Positions 38,925 through 50,590 are shown, counted from the first letter of the stretch. The stretch is DNA of 64,000 bases from Isochrysis galbana (GCA_018136815.1 CM030933.1:6983137-7047136); one strand, 5' to 3'. The notes: generated by a model not told the origin, from the sequence alone. Translations and numbers: made by a program.

Positions 38925-41900
38925 ATGGGCTCACAGCTGCTGTACGCAGGCACGTGCTGGCCAAACACGACACCTCGCTCCGTGCACGAGATCCGCTTCA
39001 AACGGCCAGTCCACCTCCACAGCTTTCGTGTGCTCTGCGAGGGCGAGAAGGTGAGCCATCGGGTGGGTGTGGCCGGCCAGACGCCAGCCGTGGAGCTCAG
39101 CGTCGAGTTCTTCGCGGGAGAGCACGGGAAAGATGAGTTATGCGCACCGCTTCTCGCTGCTCCTCATCGACGCATCCCCAGCGCCCCGCCCTCCGAGACG
39201 CACCCCTTCCTGCCGTCGGCCAAATCTGCGCGGTGCAACTATTTGGTTGTCCGCAGCGATGACGTGCCGCTCTCTCTCTGTCTGTATGGCGAGGAGGCAC
39301 AGCCACGTGACGCCCAACAAACTGCACCAAGCTGGGAGAATATTCCGGCCTTTCATCAGATGACTCGAGTCCTGGAAGCAGCGCTGAGCTCAGAGGGCGA
39401 GCCCATCACAATTTCACGTGAACCTGACGATTTGGTGCAACGCATGGAGAGCCCATTGCTCCTGCTGCAGCTGGCTGGGCAGGCCGAGCGCCATACGACC
39501 GCTCACATCCAGTCCCCGCCGCGTGGACCTTCACAGCTTCTTGAAGGCAGCGAAATCGTGGGGGAGGGCGTCTTGCCCAAGTTTGTGCGAAGCAAAATTC
39601 GTGAGCTCTCCAAGGCGTTGCAGGAGGCTGAAAGGCTAGCAGCACTGGTTTCCCTATTGCAATGCCTCTCGGACGACATCCGGTTGCCTTTGGAGCTCAG
39701 CGATTCCGACTGGCGTTCACTCGCCGATGGAGTTCTTGGGATCCTGAGAATGCCAGCGGATACCGTCGGATTGAGTGAATTCGACGCGACCATTGCAATG
39801 GTCATGTTCCTTGCAAGAAACGAGAGTGCTGCCGCCCAGCTTATCGCTGGAGGGTCCATTGAGCTGCTCCAGGCGCGCTTATCAGATCGATTCGTGGCCG
39901 CGCCGCTAAGAGCCCGCATATTGCTTGCGATCCGGGCGCTCGTGCTCATCCCCATAGGGATGGCGCGATGGGCGGCGGTCCGCTCAGACACCAATCAATT
40001 GGGCGAGAAGGAGGTCGAGGCACGTGACACGTCGCAAATTACAAAGGCCTCCGGCGACGGAGAGAGGGCAACAAAGAAGGCGGCACAACGTGAAGAGAGT
40101 GGCGTTGCGAAGCTCGTCTCGATGTTTCGCACGCCGCTCCCACTTCCACTCCTGCAGCCAATCCTGTCTCTGGTGTCCCTCGCTGCCCTCTGGGACGCCA
40201 CCACTGCGATGCGGCGAGCTGTGGCTGTGGCTGTTGAAGCAGAGGCACCTGCATCGGTTGTGGCGTGCGATCATGCCGCCTCATGTGTGCTGTTGGCCCT
40301 CCGCAAGCTCACCTTTCTCCTCCACTGCTATTGCTCCCCTTCATACCTACGCTGGGGGGCTATCCCGGTCGCTCGCAAAGTCCACTCGCCTGAAGGGCCA
40401 ATCTTGGCCGGACTCAGCCCCTTTCGTCCCGTCGGTCTTGCGGAGATGGAGCTGCTCGCAAACGCCGGCCTGTGGGACGGCATCGCAGGCTCGATCTTGG
40501 CACCATGCGTGCGGGGCTCCACGATGCAGGCCTCGATCGCCTATTGCGTGACCGTCATCTTGGACCTCTTGCTCATGACGGAGGTCGGGTCACTCAGCCT
40601 TGCCAACAACACAGATGCTGCCGCCGTCCTCGCTTCACTCAAGCCTGTGACTTCGACGGCGAGCGGAGTGAGCGAGCCTATTTCGCTGGCATGCAACTCC
40701 ACCAGTGCGCTGCCGGATCTGCCGGCTGGTCAATTCTCGCTCGACCTCAAAAGTTGGATGCTATCATCGGGAGCCATTGGCTCCACTGGAGACCTGGATG
40801 ACACTTGGGCGGCGCAGACCAGCAGAAAGGTGGGCGATTTGTGCCTCGCTCTTGGTGCGCTCAACCGTCTCTTGGCGGGCAACCTTGACGCGATGCATAC
40901 TCTCCATGACGCGGGTGGACGTGCAGGCGGGCCATCAGCTGAGGCCGCAGCACGAGTCTTACAGTCACGCCAAGGTGTTGGAGCTTTGGTTGCTGTTTTG
41001 GTGGATGGAATTACTCGCGCAGGGCCAGATGCTGCGACAAGGTGCAAGTACGCCGCCGACTTACTTGAGCGCGCCCTGGTAGCACCATACGGCGCGTTTG
41101 TTTCGTGGGAACACGGGGCCTTGCTACGCCGACTCTTCCGAGGTTCGCTCGCGCGCAGCCCGCCTTTCCATGATGGCCCACTTGCAGCTGCTCTTCTGCG
41201 TCTAGAAGCTCTCGTTCAGCCGGCATTGCTGTTGCGTGAGCGCGGTGTGCTCGTCCTGTCACAATGCGTCGCGTCAACGCTGCAAGGCCGGGTGCCCGAT
41301 GCGCTCATTCGTGTGAACGCACGATATGATGCACCGCGTCTAGAGTTCTTGAGCCGCTCTGAACGGGTGAGGCACACACGGGCCGCATTGCGCTCAAGTT
41401 TCTCGTTGCTCAGGACGGCACTGGCACTGGTCCGCCACGCGGCTGTCACACAGTCGACCGCGCTTGTTTTGTTCGAATCGGACGGGCTTCGCTGGCTCCA
41501 GAACGTGCTCGAGGGAGGGGCTTCCATCCTTGAGTCCTCGCGAGCGGACGAAACCGCTCTGCTGCCTCTTCTTGAGGATGCAGCCATCGCGGTGTACTCG
41601 ATCCTATGGTATGTCGCGTCGGGTGCTTCGCATGGCTATCGCGCGCCGGGGTTGCTCAGCGCGCTAGTGCGGGTCACAAATGCCATCACTTGGCAGCCGA
41701 CATACGCACTGGCTGCCCTCGGCGCCGATGCGCTCTCGCCGGTGCAAGTGGATGGGCTCGCAAGAGGACGAAACGAACCTCTCCGCCCTATGCTGAGGGC
41801 TCTTTCGCGCTGCTTCTCTCTATTCGTCGAAGGCCTGTGTCAACCGCGGCTTGACACGTTGCTTGAGGAGCTCATGGCCCTTCCATCTTCGGCCGTCGCG

Positions 41901-44403
41901 GGCGCCTTTCTTCTCCCACAAGTGATGCCTACTCCTCTACCTCTGGCGATTGAGCAGTTGCCCGAGGCTGCATCTGGAGTCGTGCATCCAAACACGCTGG
42001 CTATGCCAAGCCCAGGATGGTCATACGCTGCAATGGGTGGCGCCGATCTCGAACGATTCGAGCCGAAGAAGCTCAATCCCTATAGCGCCTCGTCTGATGT
42101 CGACGTGATCCATGAGCGGCTCTGTACGGCAGCCCAAGCCCGCCGCTCGGTTTGGTCGGACCAGCTTGTCGCATCGGCGGCCAAGATAGAGCGGCTCGTC
42201 GCAATGCTCGCCCACAGTGCGACTCACATGGTCATCGTTGGTGTGGCGGGGCTGTGTATCCGACTAGTGGATTTAATGCCCCCACAAGCAGTCCAAGATT
42301 CTGTGATTTGCCCTCTCGTTGAAATTCAGCAGCAACTCAGCAAGCAACTCGAATCGGACTCTGGGCCTGGGGATGAGCGCGGCAACGCAGCAGCCGGACT
42401 CGCCCGCGTAAACCTGCTCCTTGCGACCATTAGCACACATCCAGCTGGCAGGGCAGCATTGCTGGCCGTCGATCCATCCACACTTATATCTGGCTTGCTG
42501 CGACCTCTCAAGGCTGCGGCGACAGTGCCAGCGACGGCAGCGACAACCCTTACCTTGCTCGAGGCGCTGTGCGACTCTCGCGTGGATTTGTCGCCCGCCG
42601 ACCTCATATCTACGCGAGAGCCCGAGATGCCGGACGCGCAAATTCTAGGTCCATCAGTGACGATGATTAACAGTCTCGCCGATCGTGGCGATTATACTCC
42701 CTCTGCTTTGCGAGCACTAGCGTGCAGGGTGCGCGTGGCGCTGATGCGCTCATTGGCGCGATCGAGCAAGCCCAGCATTCAGTCGCACTTTGACATGCTG
42801 CGCAAGGCACAGGGAATCCCCGATGACGAGTTAATCTCTACGGAATGTGTGGTCACACCACCTCGCAATGTCCCTTCCGTCGATTCGGAGATGCATGAGG
42901 CTACTCGCGCGTTTCTGTGGCCATGCGGATGGCGCAGCGTTGTGCGCTATAGCTGCATTGACATGCTGCTCAGTGGCATTGCAGTTGACATACCGCTCTT
43001 CGTCACCGGGCTAGTCTCGGCGAAGTTGCAGTACGGTTGGGAAGCGCTACGCGAGGATGAAGCCAAGGTGGATCATACGTCCGCTCCCAAGCGCCAGCGG
43101 GTGGCTACGGACATGACGCATGAGGTTATGCCCGTGCCGCCCTCTGTCCGCTCGTGTCGTGGGCGCACGCGCGATGAAGGCGCTGGGATTCGGAATAAGC
43201 CAAACACTTCGCGCCCTCCCTCGAAGCACGTTGATGATGTACAGGACCTCGGGCCGCATGCACCGAAGCGTCTTCTTAATTCGGCACGTGCGCCGCCGCG
43301 CAACGTCGATTTGCCTCAAGTAACTTCTGTGGTACCCAAGATGGACTCGCATGGGGGCTGTAGATTGGATGACCGTGGGCGCAAAGCTGGCGATCTTGGC
43401 GTGCCCGATAAGGCTCAGCGCATCCATGCAACCCAGGCTTCCGTTTCCTCATTGAAACACGAGGCCTTGTGCGCCGCTGACCGGGGGGCAACGGGACCCA
43501 TTGCGGGCGGCGGCAAGGTCGCAGAGACGTGCGCCTCGTCGCCTGCTGCAACGGGTGGCGGCTGTGGCCCTTCCATGGGGCCTGGTGGGTGCATGAGTCG
43601 TGGGGGCCGCGGTGGGTACTCTCGTCCGTCGTGTGATCGCGGTGGAACGACGGCTGGACCTGCGTGTGGCGCCTGTGCGAACAATTGCGGGAGTTGCGGT
43701 TGCAGTGGTGGCAGCCGAGCTATGTGTGGAGCGGGTTGCGGTCATGGTTTTGGCATAAATTGTAGCGGAGGCGGCTGTGGCGGAAACTGTGGAGCCGGAT
43801 GCGGCGGGCCCTGCCCTGGAGGTTGTGCCTGCGGCCCATGCGGTATCCCCGGCGATTGCGGCGGGTGTTGCGGGAACTGCTGCCCTTCGGTAGGCTTTAC
43901 TGGCCAAGAAATGATGGGTCAGATGCATCCACACCTGATGAGCGGGATGAATCCTCACCAACAGCAAATCTTCCTGCAGCAGCAGCACATGATGCAACTC
44001 ATGCAGCAGCAAGAGATGGCCAACATGCACCTAGGGTGCGGGTGGGTTTTTCTCCCCTCCTGCTATTGCTACTTGCTGCCTATAGATTAGCGATGCTTGT
44101 TGCCTCCCAGACCTGCCCGATGCTTAGTCGGGGAAACGTCTTTTACTGACTCGCCATGCCTTTTGTAAATGTAGGTCTATGGGTTCTCAGGGTGGGCAGC
44201 ATATGGGCATGTGCCCCCAGATGCCGGGGTGTATGCAAAACGGGATGCAAGCCCAAGGTGGTCAAATGCCGGGCAGTCAGCAACAAATCCTGCCCGGCCT
44301 CTCCAAAGAGAAGCTGCAAGAGCTAATGCAGGACGAATCAAAGTTGCAGCAGTTCTTGGCCGATAATCCCTCTATGATGGAGCAGCTCCTGAAAATCTTG
44401 TAG
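38925..44403 (+). CDS. Virilizer/VIRMA-like m6A writer subunit, 2 exons
   Basis: Exon 1 is 38925-44035, exon 2 is 44175-44403, joined in phase 2 over a 139-nt intron, giving 1779 residues. Residues 1-125 match the Virilizer N-terminal domain layout: LLYAGTCWPN, IRFKRPVHLHSFRVL, VELSVEFFAGE, CAPLLAAP and NYLVVRSDDVPLSLCLYGE, close to the plant VIRILIZER pattern. A long helical repeat-like body follows with no other domain. KRQRVATD near residue 1387 is NLS-like. Residues 1543-1655 are unusually Cys/Gly-rich (CGGNCGAGCGGPCPGGC) and are followed by a Gln/Met-rich segment. The last exon ends in LSKEKLQELMQDESKLQQFL, an unassigned helix. Virilizer scaffolds the METTL3/METTL14-WTAP complex that makes N6-methyladenosine in mRNA. 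Confidence 0.8.
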
Positions 44404-44589
44404 TCGCTTCATTGGGCATTGAAAGTTCGCACGAATTCATTCTTTGGGTGTGCGCACATTCGAGGTTGCGCGCTTGGTCTTGATCTTGGATTGTTTTCAT
44501 GTCTTATATGTGCATCCATCTCACACTCATGCGCATGGTTGTCTACGCTTTTGGCGACTTGCGCTCGTTTGCCATCATCGTACTACACA
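44404..44589. other. 3' flank of the Virilizer-like gene
   Basis: No gene seen. Confidence 0.4.
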
Positions 44590-44710
44590 GAAAGGGGGGC
44601 GCTAGAGCTCCCATGAACTACAGGCCCATCACACTATTCCAAAGCGATTTAATGAAATATTAGCCAAGATCCTCACAAATAGACTAGAACTGAGACTAAT
44701 CTTCTAACTG
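44590..44710 (+). pseudogene. LINE RT fragment (block NYRPITL)
   Basis: MNYRPITLFQSDL (44613-44651) followed after one frame change by ILAKILTNRLE (about 44660-44692). This is the conserved N-terminal block of LINE reverse transcriptases, where NYRPI.LL and KI...L..RL are universal. It is a fragment of about 100 bases with a frameshift. Confidence 0.75.
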
Positions 44711-45090
44711 GTTGCCGGGGGCTCGCCCCCCGCCCCCCCTCCGCCCAATCTATTGACCCCCTCATGGGGAGCGAGAAACGAGAAACACTCACCACCATGC
44801 GCTGCCACTTCGTATGCAGAGGCAGAGGCAGAGGGGACTCGCCTCAACTGCCCACTGCCCGGACTCTCCCCGAGAGCTTGGCACACATCGCACGCCCCGG
44901 CGCCCCGGCCCACGCTGGCCCGGCCCATCGCAGGCGCGCACGCCATGGCGGCATGGCGACCGCGCCACAGGGAAGAGAGGAGGAAGAGGGAAGAGGGACG
45001 GGAGGGGGGAGCGGCCGCTCTCCGCTCCGGTGGGTAATCATCGCCTTGGCACCATCGCGGTGACTAGCGGCGGCCGAGAGGTGAGAAGGC
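44711..45090. other. GC-rich stretch, possible further retroposon head
   Basis: Starts CTGGTTGCCGGGGGCTCGCC, which resembles the ATGG plus G/C hairpin of the retroposon leaders but lacks a clean stem-loop. GCCATGGCGGCATGGCG follows. I cannot assign it to a family. Confidence 0.35.
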
Positions 45091-46252
45091 TGCATGCCAT
45101 GGCTCGCGCTCTCTTCGCACCAGATGGTCGGATCGAGCGCGAAAAACAGTCGCGATCGAATAGGTTTCGCCTTAGAGTTCGTGAGAGATTTCGCGTATCT
45201 ACGGAAGTCTCTCCCGAATTTCATTTTCTCGAGCACGAGGTGGTAGAATTCCCAGTTGACTCTGTCAAAGGCCTTTTCCCAGTCTAGCGCTAGGAGGAGC
45301 CCCGGCTCCAGAGGCGCTCTTGGATAGGAAGTCCGGCTCGAGGTCTACCCCCTCCAGCTTATTGAGATGCGCGACAATGGCGCTGAGGGCCTCCTCGTCT
45401 TTGATCTTGTAACCCTTCTCGTACGCCGTAAAGGAGATGGTGATTTTTTGGGATGCTTCGAATTCAGCTTCAGCTTCAGCTTCAGGTTCAAGGTCTTCAT
45501 CGAGCAAAGCTACCTGGGTGGCCGGGGTGGGGAGCATGGTTAGTCCTCTAAGCAGCCGTGTCTCATCGGGGCCCGGCGGGCTCGGTGCGGTCTTTCTATT
45601 GGCGCCTCCTCCCATGGTTGTTTGGATGTGGTGACTCTCTGTTGGTCTTTGTTCTTGAATGTGAATGTGTTCATGGTGTTGAGCCACTTGGCTCTCTGCC
45701 CTGTTTGTCCCGCGCGCGCACGCGGCGCGGTTGTTGTCTTGTCGTCTCGTGTTGTTGGCGGGAGCCTCTCCCTCGTTGTCTCCTTCGGTGCGTTGGCATC
45801 CCCTTCTGGGGGTCCAGTCCCGTTCCCTTCCTGTTGTTGTTACGCATTGCTGTGACATTCCGCCATGGGGGCTTTGTCCATGATGGTGCCAGGCCAGCCC
45901 CTCGTGCCGGAGCACGAGGGCGGTACCGCGGCTGTGTAGGGGCCGGGCCCGGAGGCCTCCCCTGATGGAGCGTCCCACTGGTGTGTAGTGGCTGGTGGGG
46001 CTGTGGAGGGTGGAGTGGGTGTGCTGCATGGCTGTTGCCAGCATGCAGACTTGGATCGCTCTGTTCTCTGTGGTGCTCGGGCTCGGGCGCGGCCCGCTGG
46101 CTCTTGTGCCCACCTGGTCGGGCGGGTCGTCTTGGCGCGGTCGCTTCGGCGACAGGGGGGTGTCCGTGAATGCTTCGTCCATCGCGGCGAGGGCGGCGGC
46201 AGCGAGGGCGGGAGGCGGCGCGCGCTCCATGACCCTATCGTTTTAACGATAG
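45091..46252 (-). pseudogene. Internally deleted LINE copy: ORF1 joined to RT
   Basis: Leader stem-loop CTATCGTT/AA/AACGATAG (46235-46252), then GGTCATGGAGCGCGCC with the ORF1 ATG at 46230. ORF1 runs in frame to about 45270, including KLEGVDLEPDF, the core shared with 36500 and 51290. There it abuts RT block A (LALDWEKAFDRVNWEFYHLV, about 45285-45220), in another frame. The endonuclease and the rest of the RT are missing, so the junction is a deletion. A 3' end was not found. Confidence 0.7.
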
Positions 46253-46277
46253 TTGCACGGTAACACGGTAACACGTA

Positions 46278-46940
46278 GATAACTAACGTAACGGGAACTA
46301 ACTTTATAGTTGGTCGCCATGGAGCGCGCCGCCGCTCCCCACCTCTCCTTCGGGCCCCCCGCCGCGGGCGCCCCCCCAGTACCCATGGAGCTGTCGCTGC
46401 CGGATCCTCATAATTCTATGCGTACGTATAAGGCCGCTCAGGGGAGAAAACCTAAGATAAAAAAAGTGACAGAACTCAGCAACCCTATATTCACCAAGGA
46501 TGAACAAGGTAGGCTACAACTAAGTAAAGAATTTGGCCTAGTAGCAAAAGCCCTCGGCCTAGCTGAGAGGCTCGCATGAAAAGACGCGACAGCCCGCTCC
46601 GACCGTATGTCAAGACTGGCGATCGACCATAACTACGGACATGCCGGATAAACGGACTTATCACACTAGTACGACTACACCCCGAAGCACTTACATTATA
46701 AACAGGTCACTCAACGGAACAAGAGGGAGGCGAGAACATACCGTTGGGGACAGGTGCACCCCGCTCAGCTCTGACCCCCCAAACGACCCGGGCCCCTAAG
46801 TAGAGCACGAGGGGAGTTGCCGCAAGGCAGGGAGTGAGGGAGAGGGAGGAAAAAGAGCGTGGCTTCGTGAGTGTCTTCCATTGCCACGGGCGAGGCGAGA
46901 ATATTAAAAAGTTTTTTTTTGGATAACTAACGTAACGGGA
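46278..46940 (+). mobile_element. Complete internally deleted LINE (family E) with 19-bp target-site duplication
   Basis: Element 46297-46921 (625 bp) between two copies of GATAACTAACGTAACGGGA (46278-46296 and 46922-46940). The leader AACTAACT/TTAT/AGTTGGTC lies at 46296-46315. An 86-codon frame (46319-46579) fuses the first 27 residues of ORF1 (MERAAAPHLSF...) in frame to the ORF2 C-terminal tail (RGRKPKIKK-type, ending GLAERLA). The 3' UTR ends CGAGGCGAGAATATTAAAAA then G and nine T. It is therefore a non-autonomous derivative with true LINE ends, inserted 44 bases outside the leader of the inverted copy at 45091-46252. Confidence 0.9.
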
Positions 46941-47097
46941 TACGCGAAGAAAGGGGGGTGAGCAGGAGAGAAAAAGAGGAAAGAAAAGGAAAGAAGAGAG
47001 GAGGCCCGTCGCCTCTCCTCACGTGAAGAGAGAGGAGAGAGGAGATCTCATAGGACTTAGAAAGTAAACGTAGGAGAGGACGGAGGGGTATCCGTAA
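46941..47097. other. No gene recognised
   Basis: Purine-rich spacer (GAAAGAAAAGG-type). Confidence 0.4.
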
Positions 47098-47320
47098 CAA
47101 GGGGCTCGTCAGAGGGATGGGCTGGCCACGACAGGCCAGGGCGGGCGAATCGGGCGTGCCTGTGGGGAGAGGGATGGGTCAGCATGGCAGTGTGCTCCTG
47201 GCAGGCCATCAGGCGTGCTAGGAGAGTGGGTGGTTCCTCCCCCATGGCAGGGGAGGAGTGGAGAGAGAGGGGGGCTCGTGCCCCCCCATGGGCGAACTAA
47301 GTATAAACTTAGTTGGGGGG
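47098..47320 (-). mobile_element. Family B 5' fragment, inverted
   Basis: Perfect leader AACTAAGT/TTAT/ACTTAGTT at 47295-47314 (minus), then CGCCCATGGGGGGGCACGAG and the body up to the GGCCAGCCCATC region, as at 10543-10745. It breaks off at 47098. Confidence 0.75.
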
Positions 47321-47797
47321 GTGTGGGTGTGGGGAGTGGTAGGAAAGGGAGGGTAGTTAGGAGTAGCGCCAGCAATCTGCCTCGTGCCGTGCAAGTAGCG
47401 GCTAGTTTTTTAAGATTTTTTTCTCAGTTCTTCCGACTTCGTCGTGGGTGGGTGGTGGCATTTACACCACTTCTAGTCGCACATAGCCTAGCTAGCCACT
47501 AGCCACACTGCACACTGCGAATGTGTCGTTTTATTGTAACGAGCGTTCACAGAAGGCGGCGGTAAGGACGACTGATTTTGCTCTCCCTCCCTCCCATACC
47601 CATTCAGCTGAGCGTGTAGGCCTTTAAGGCATTAAGATTCCTTTAAAGCATTTACACCACTTCCAGTCGCACCTAGTCTAGCCACCAGCCACACTGCGAA
47701 CGGAAGAACTGTAGATGGGATAAGAGGATGAATACGGTGAAAACAAAACGATCGAGCTGCATCTCGCGCCACCCCTCTCGGTCACACGTCGCCCGGC
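47321..47797. repeat. Direct repeat upstream of the thioredoxin-like gene
   Basis: A segment of about 55 bases occurs at 47458-47521 and again at 47647-47700 (GCATTTACACCACTTC, AGTCGCAC, CCACACTGC). The second copy ends 98 bases before the ATG at 47798. The intervening sequence is unremarkable. Confidence 0.75.
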
Positions 47798-48553
47798 ATG
47801 TGGAGGTTGTTGGCTCTGGCGGCTCGGCTGTTGCTCGTGGGCGCGGCGGTGGGCGCGGCGGCGGGCTCGAGCCTGTATGGCGGCCAGTGTATCCCACCCT
47901 CCGCCTCGCTACTCGCACTTCGGCCCGCTCACATCGAGCTGCTCCCCGCAGTGCTGGCGCTGCGTGGTGGAGCAGACGCCACTGCCACTGGATCACTCTG
48001 GGTGTGGCTGCGCGTGCTCATGCGCGTCGCCTTCCCGGGCAACCCGCCGCGAGTGCGCGCTGAGCTTGCGTCGCCGCCACCGCCGCCACCACCTGCCTCT
48101 GGCGCGTCGAAGGTGGGCTCTAAGGGGTTTACGGCGAAGGGTGTGCAGAAGCGCAAGCTAGGTGTGGCCAAGGCTGCAAAGCCAGGCACCATCATCTCGG
48201 TGCATTCCAAAGCCGAGTTCGACCAGCAGCTCTCTTCGGCTAAATCCAATCAGCTGGTTGTCGTCGATTTTTTTGCCACGTGGTGCGGGCCCTGCCAGCA
48301 GATCGCCCCGAAGTACGCTGCGATGGCCGGCGAAATCACTCAGGCAAAGTTCCTCAAGGTTGATGTGGACGAATGCAAGGATGTGTCGCAGCAATACGGC
48401 GTAAAGGCCATGCCAACTTTCAAAATGTTCCGTGGCGGATCTGAGGTAGCAAGCATGCAGGGGGCGGACGAGAGTGCGCTCCGAGAGAAAATTATTTCGT
48501 TGGCGGGCAAACCAGACCGATGGGCTTCCGCGGGATCAGGGCGCAAGCTCTAG
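47798..48553 (+). CDS. Thioredoxin-like protein with targeting leader
   Basis: 251 residues from the ATG at 47798, without introns. Residues 1-22 (MWRLLALAARLLLVGAAVGA) form a signal peptide. Residues 23-125 are a low-complexity linker with a Pro run and a basic patch (GVQKRKLGVAKAAK). The C-terminal 120 residues form one thioredoxin domain: VVVDFFATWCGPCQQIAPKY with the active site WCGPC at 162-166, KVDVDEC, and cis-proline AMPTF. WCGPC and the ordinary spacing suggest a real thiol-disulfide reductase. The leader followed by a long linker fits import into a secondary plastid or the secretory route; which one is not decided by sequence. The stop is TAG at 48551. Confidence 0.87.
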   Translation: MWRLLALAARLLLVGAAVGAAAGSSLYGGQCIPPSASLLALRPAHIELLPAVLALRGGADATATGSLWVWLRVLMRVAFPGNPPRVRAELASPPPPPPPASGASKVGSKGFTAKGVQKRKLGVAKAAKPGTIISVHSKAEFDQQLSSAKSNQLVVVDFFATWCGPCQQIAPKYAAMAGEITQAKFLKVDVDECKDVSQQYGVKAMPTFKMFRGGSEVASMQGADESALREKIISLAGKPDRWASAGSGRKL

Positions 48554-48705
48554 CCTTGTAAATCGCGTCGTGCTGGCCATTATGCATGAACACTGCGGGC
48601 CGCGAGCCATCGTCGGAAGCAGGAGCGGCCGCATGCGCGTGTCTGTGCATTCGGTGGATAATTGACGCTTTACCATAACATCTATGCTCGTGTGCGCACG
48701 ATGTA
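48554..48705. other. 3' flank of the thioredoxin-like gene
   Basis: Contains AATAAAAAAA near 48705, probably the tail of the next element rather than a poly(A) signal. Confidence 0.35.
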
Positions 48706-48905
48706 ATAAAAAAACCTTTTACAATTCTCGCCTCGCGCGTGGCCTTTGACCTCTAGTTGGCAGCTACGCCCCTACTCCTTCCTCTGCCCTCCCAACCTGC
48801 CTTGCCGCGACTCCCCTTTTGCGCTACTCAGGGGCTCGGGTTGTGGGTTGTGGTTGTGGGGTATCTCACAGGATGTCTAGTGTGATTTTCATTTGTTTGT
48901 AGCCC
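48706..48905 (-). mobile_element. LINE 3' UTR fragment
   Basis: Minus strand ends GGCGAGAATTGTAAAAGG with a T run (48706-48735), a variant of the LINE tail. Inside are CGCGGCAAGGCAGG and GAGTAGCGC-type words related to 21520-21580 and 63590-63650. The 5' part is missing. Confidence 0.6.
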
Positions 48906-48917
48906 GGTCACTCACGC

Positions 48918-49450
48918 TTTTAAAACTTTATAATTTCTTACCGCACATGCATGTCACATGCGGCCGTGGACCCACTTCTTACACGTTAGCATACTTTCTA
49001 CACCCCCACTCCCCCGGCCCTTCCCCCCCCCGCCATCAGGCGGCTCCCCCCGTGCCCTACTAGGGGGATTGGGGTGAAGGTGAAGGGCTTAGAGGCTGGC
49101 TTGGAGATGGTCCGGTGGCCCGCGCCCCCCCCCCCCCCCCCCCTCGGCGACGGTGATCCATTCCCCCCTTCCTCCTAAAAGCAAAACCTTTTAATGTTCT
49201 TACCGCACTCGCGGCGAATGGAACCACTACCTACTGCACGTAGTACGTAGCATACTTTCTACACCCCCATTCCCCCGGCCCTTCTCCCCCCGCCATCAGG
49301 CGGCTCCCCCCGTACACTAACTACTAGGGGGATAGGGGTGAAGGGCTTAGATATGGTCCGGTGGCCCGCGCCTCCCCCCGGTGATCTTTCCCCCCCTTCC
49401 TCCTGCGTCTCCGAGTGGGCGGCCGACTCTGTGAAGGTGCCATGTACAGT
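48918..49450 (-). mobile_element. Two family B 3' ends in tandem, inverted
   Basis: 48918-49175 and 49180-49440 both match, in reverse complement, 11025-11289: tails AAGAAATTATAAAG and AAGAACATTAAAAGG, then GTGGGTCCACGGCCGC-type sequence, CGTGCACTAC/CCCCCTAGTAG, CCACCGGACCATATC and TCGGAGAC. They are two 5'-truncated copies, one behind the other. Confidence 0.75.
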
Positions 49451-49686
49451 GCTGTATCCGGAACCGAGGGACCTCCATGGCGCTCCAGTCCATAGGATGT
49501 GGGACATCCCTCCGCCAACCATATGGACACTGATCGTGATGAAACTAGCGTGCATGCAAATGCTTCTGGCTGGATTTCAAGGGATGTGTCATGGCACCAG
49601 GCCAAAGTGCAAAGTGCTGCGGAGCCTCTGTGTCTCCTTGCCCGCACATCCTCCAGAGCCTCTGTGTCTCCTTGGGCACACTCTAA
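49451..49686. other. No gene recognised
   Basis: Spacer between element ends; a duplicated GAGCCTCTGTGTCTCCTTG (49622-49672) is visible. Confidence 0.45.
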
Positions 49687-50590
49687 AGAAAAAAATGTTC
49701 TTGAAGATGCCTACTACCTAGCTAGTCTCAACCCACGCGCTGGGATCCTTCTTCGACATCGCCCCTGCCCCGCCCTCACTCCCCTTTCCGCTCCCCCCTC
49801 GTTCCTTTTTGTTCGGTTTCGGGGGGTCGACCCACGTGCGCTACTTTGGATCTGGCTTCGGGGGAGGGGGGAGGCGGGCCTTTTGGTTCGACGTTGTTGG
49901 GGGGCGCATTAGATGCGCCTCTGTGTAGGGGCCCAGCCTGTGGCTTTCCCTATGGTGTGTGGGTTGGGAGGCGTGCCTCCCCGCCAGGGCGCTATCCCTG
50001 GTCACTCTCGTGTTCGTTTTTTTCCGGTGTGAGTATGTGTTCGATCCCTAGTTGTCGTGCAGTTGTAATGAGTGCGTGGCTTGGTGTTAATGTGTCGCTG
50101 TCTGTTGCGATGAAAAGGGGGCGGAAGACGTTGACGTCTATACGTTTCTTCGGTTGGCGGCCCATGTTTGCCTGGGCTCTCCTTGCCGCGTCAACTGAGT
50201 TGCCGAAATGCGCTGCTTTCGCCAGGGCGGTGTATCTTATCAGCATTCTTTTTATGACTTTTTTACTATCGAATATTATGTTATCAAAGTGTATTCTATA
50301 GAAGTCCGTTAAAATATATCTCCATGCTAGGATATAGAGTATTTCTCTGGAGTGCGAATGGGGGGCGTTCGGGAGTATGAATAATCTATCAATGGTCTGG
50401 TTGTCGGGTGATGAGACAGGTTGGGTGGGGCGGTAGTCCGTTAGTCTGTGTATCTCATTAAATATATCATCTAGTGCCTGGCACGTCCCTAGGTCTAGGT
50501 GCGAGGAGGATTCGTGCGTGAGTTTGCATAGTCGGCATGTTGGGTCCCTGCCCGGGAATCTGTTGTGTGTTCCTATCCGTCGATGCGTGA

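Noticed and set aside
44419-44616. 65-codon ORF after the Virilizer-like gene
   Set aside because: No domain or codon signal, and it runs into a LINE RT fragment.
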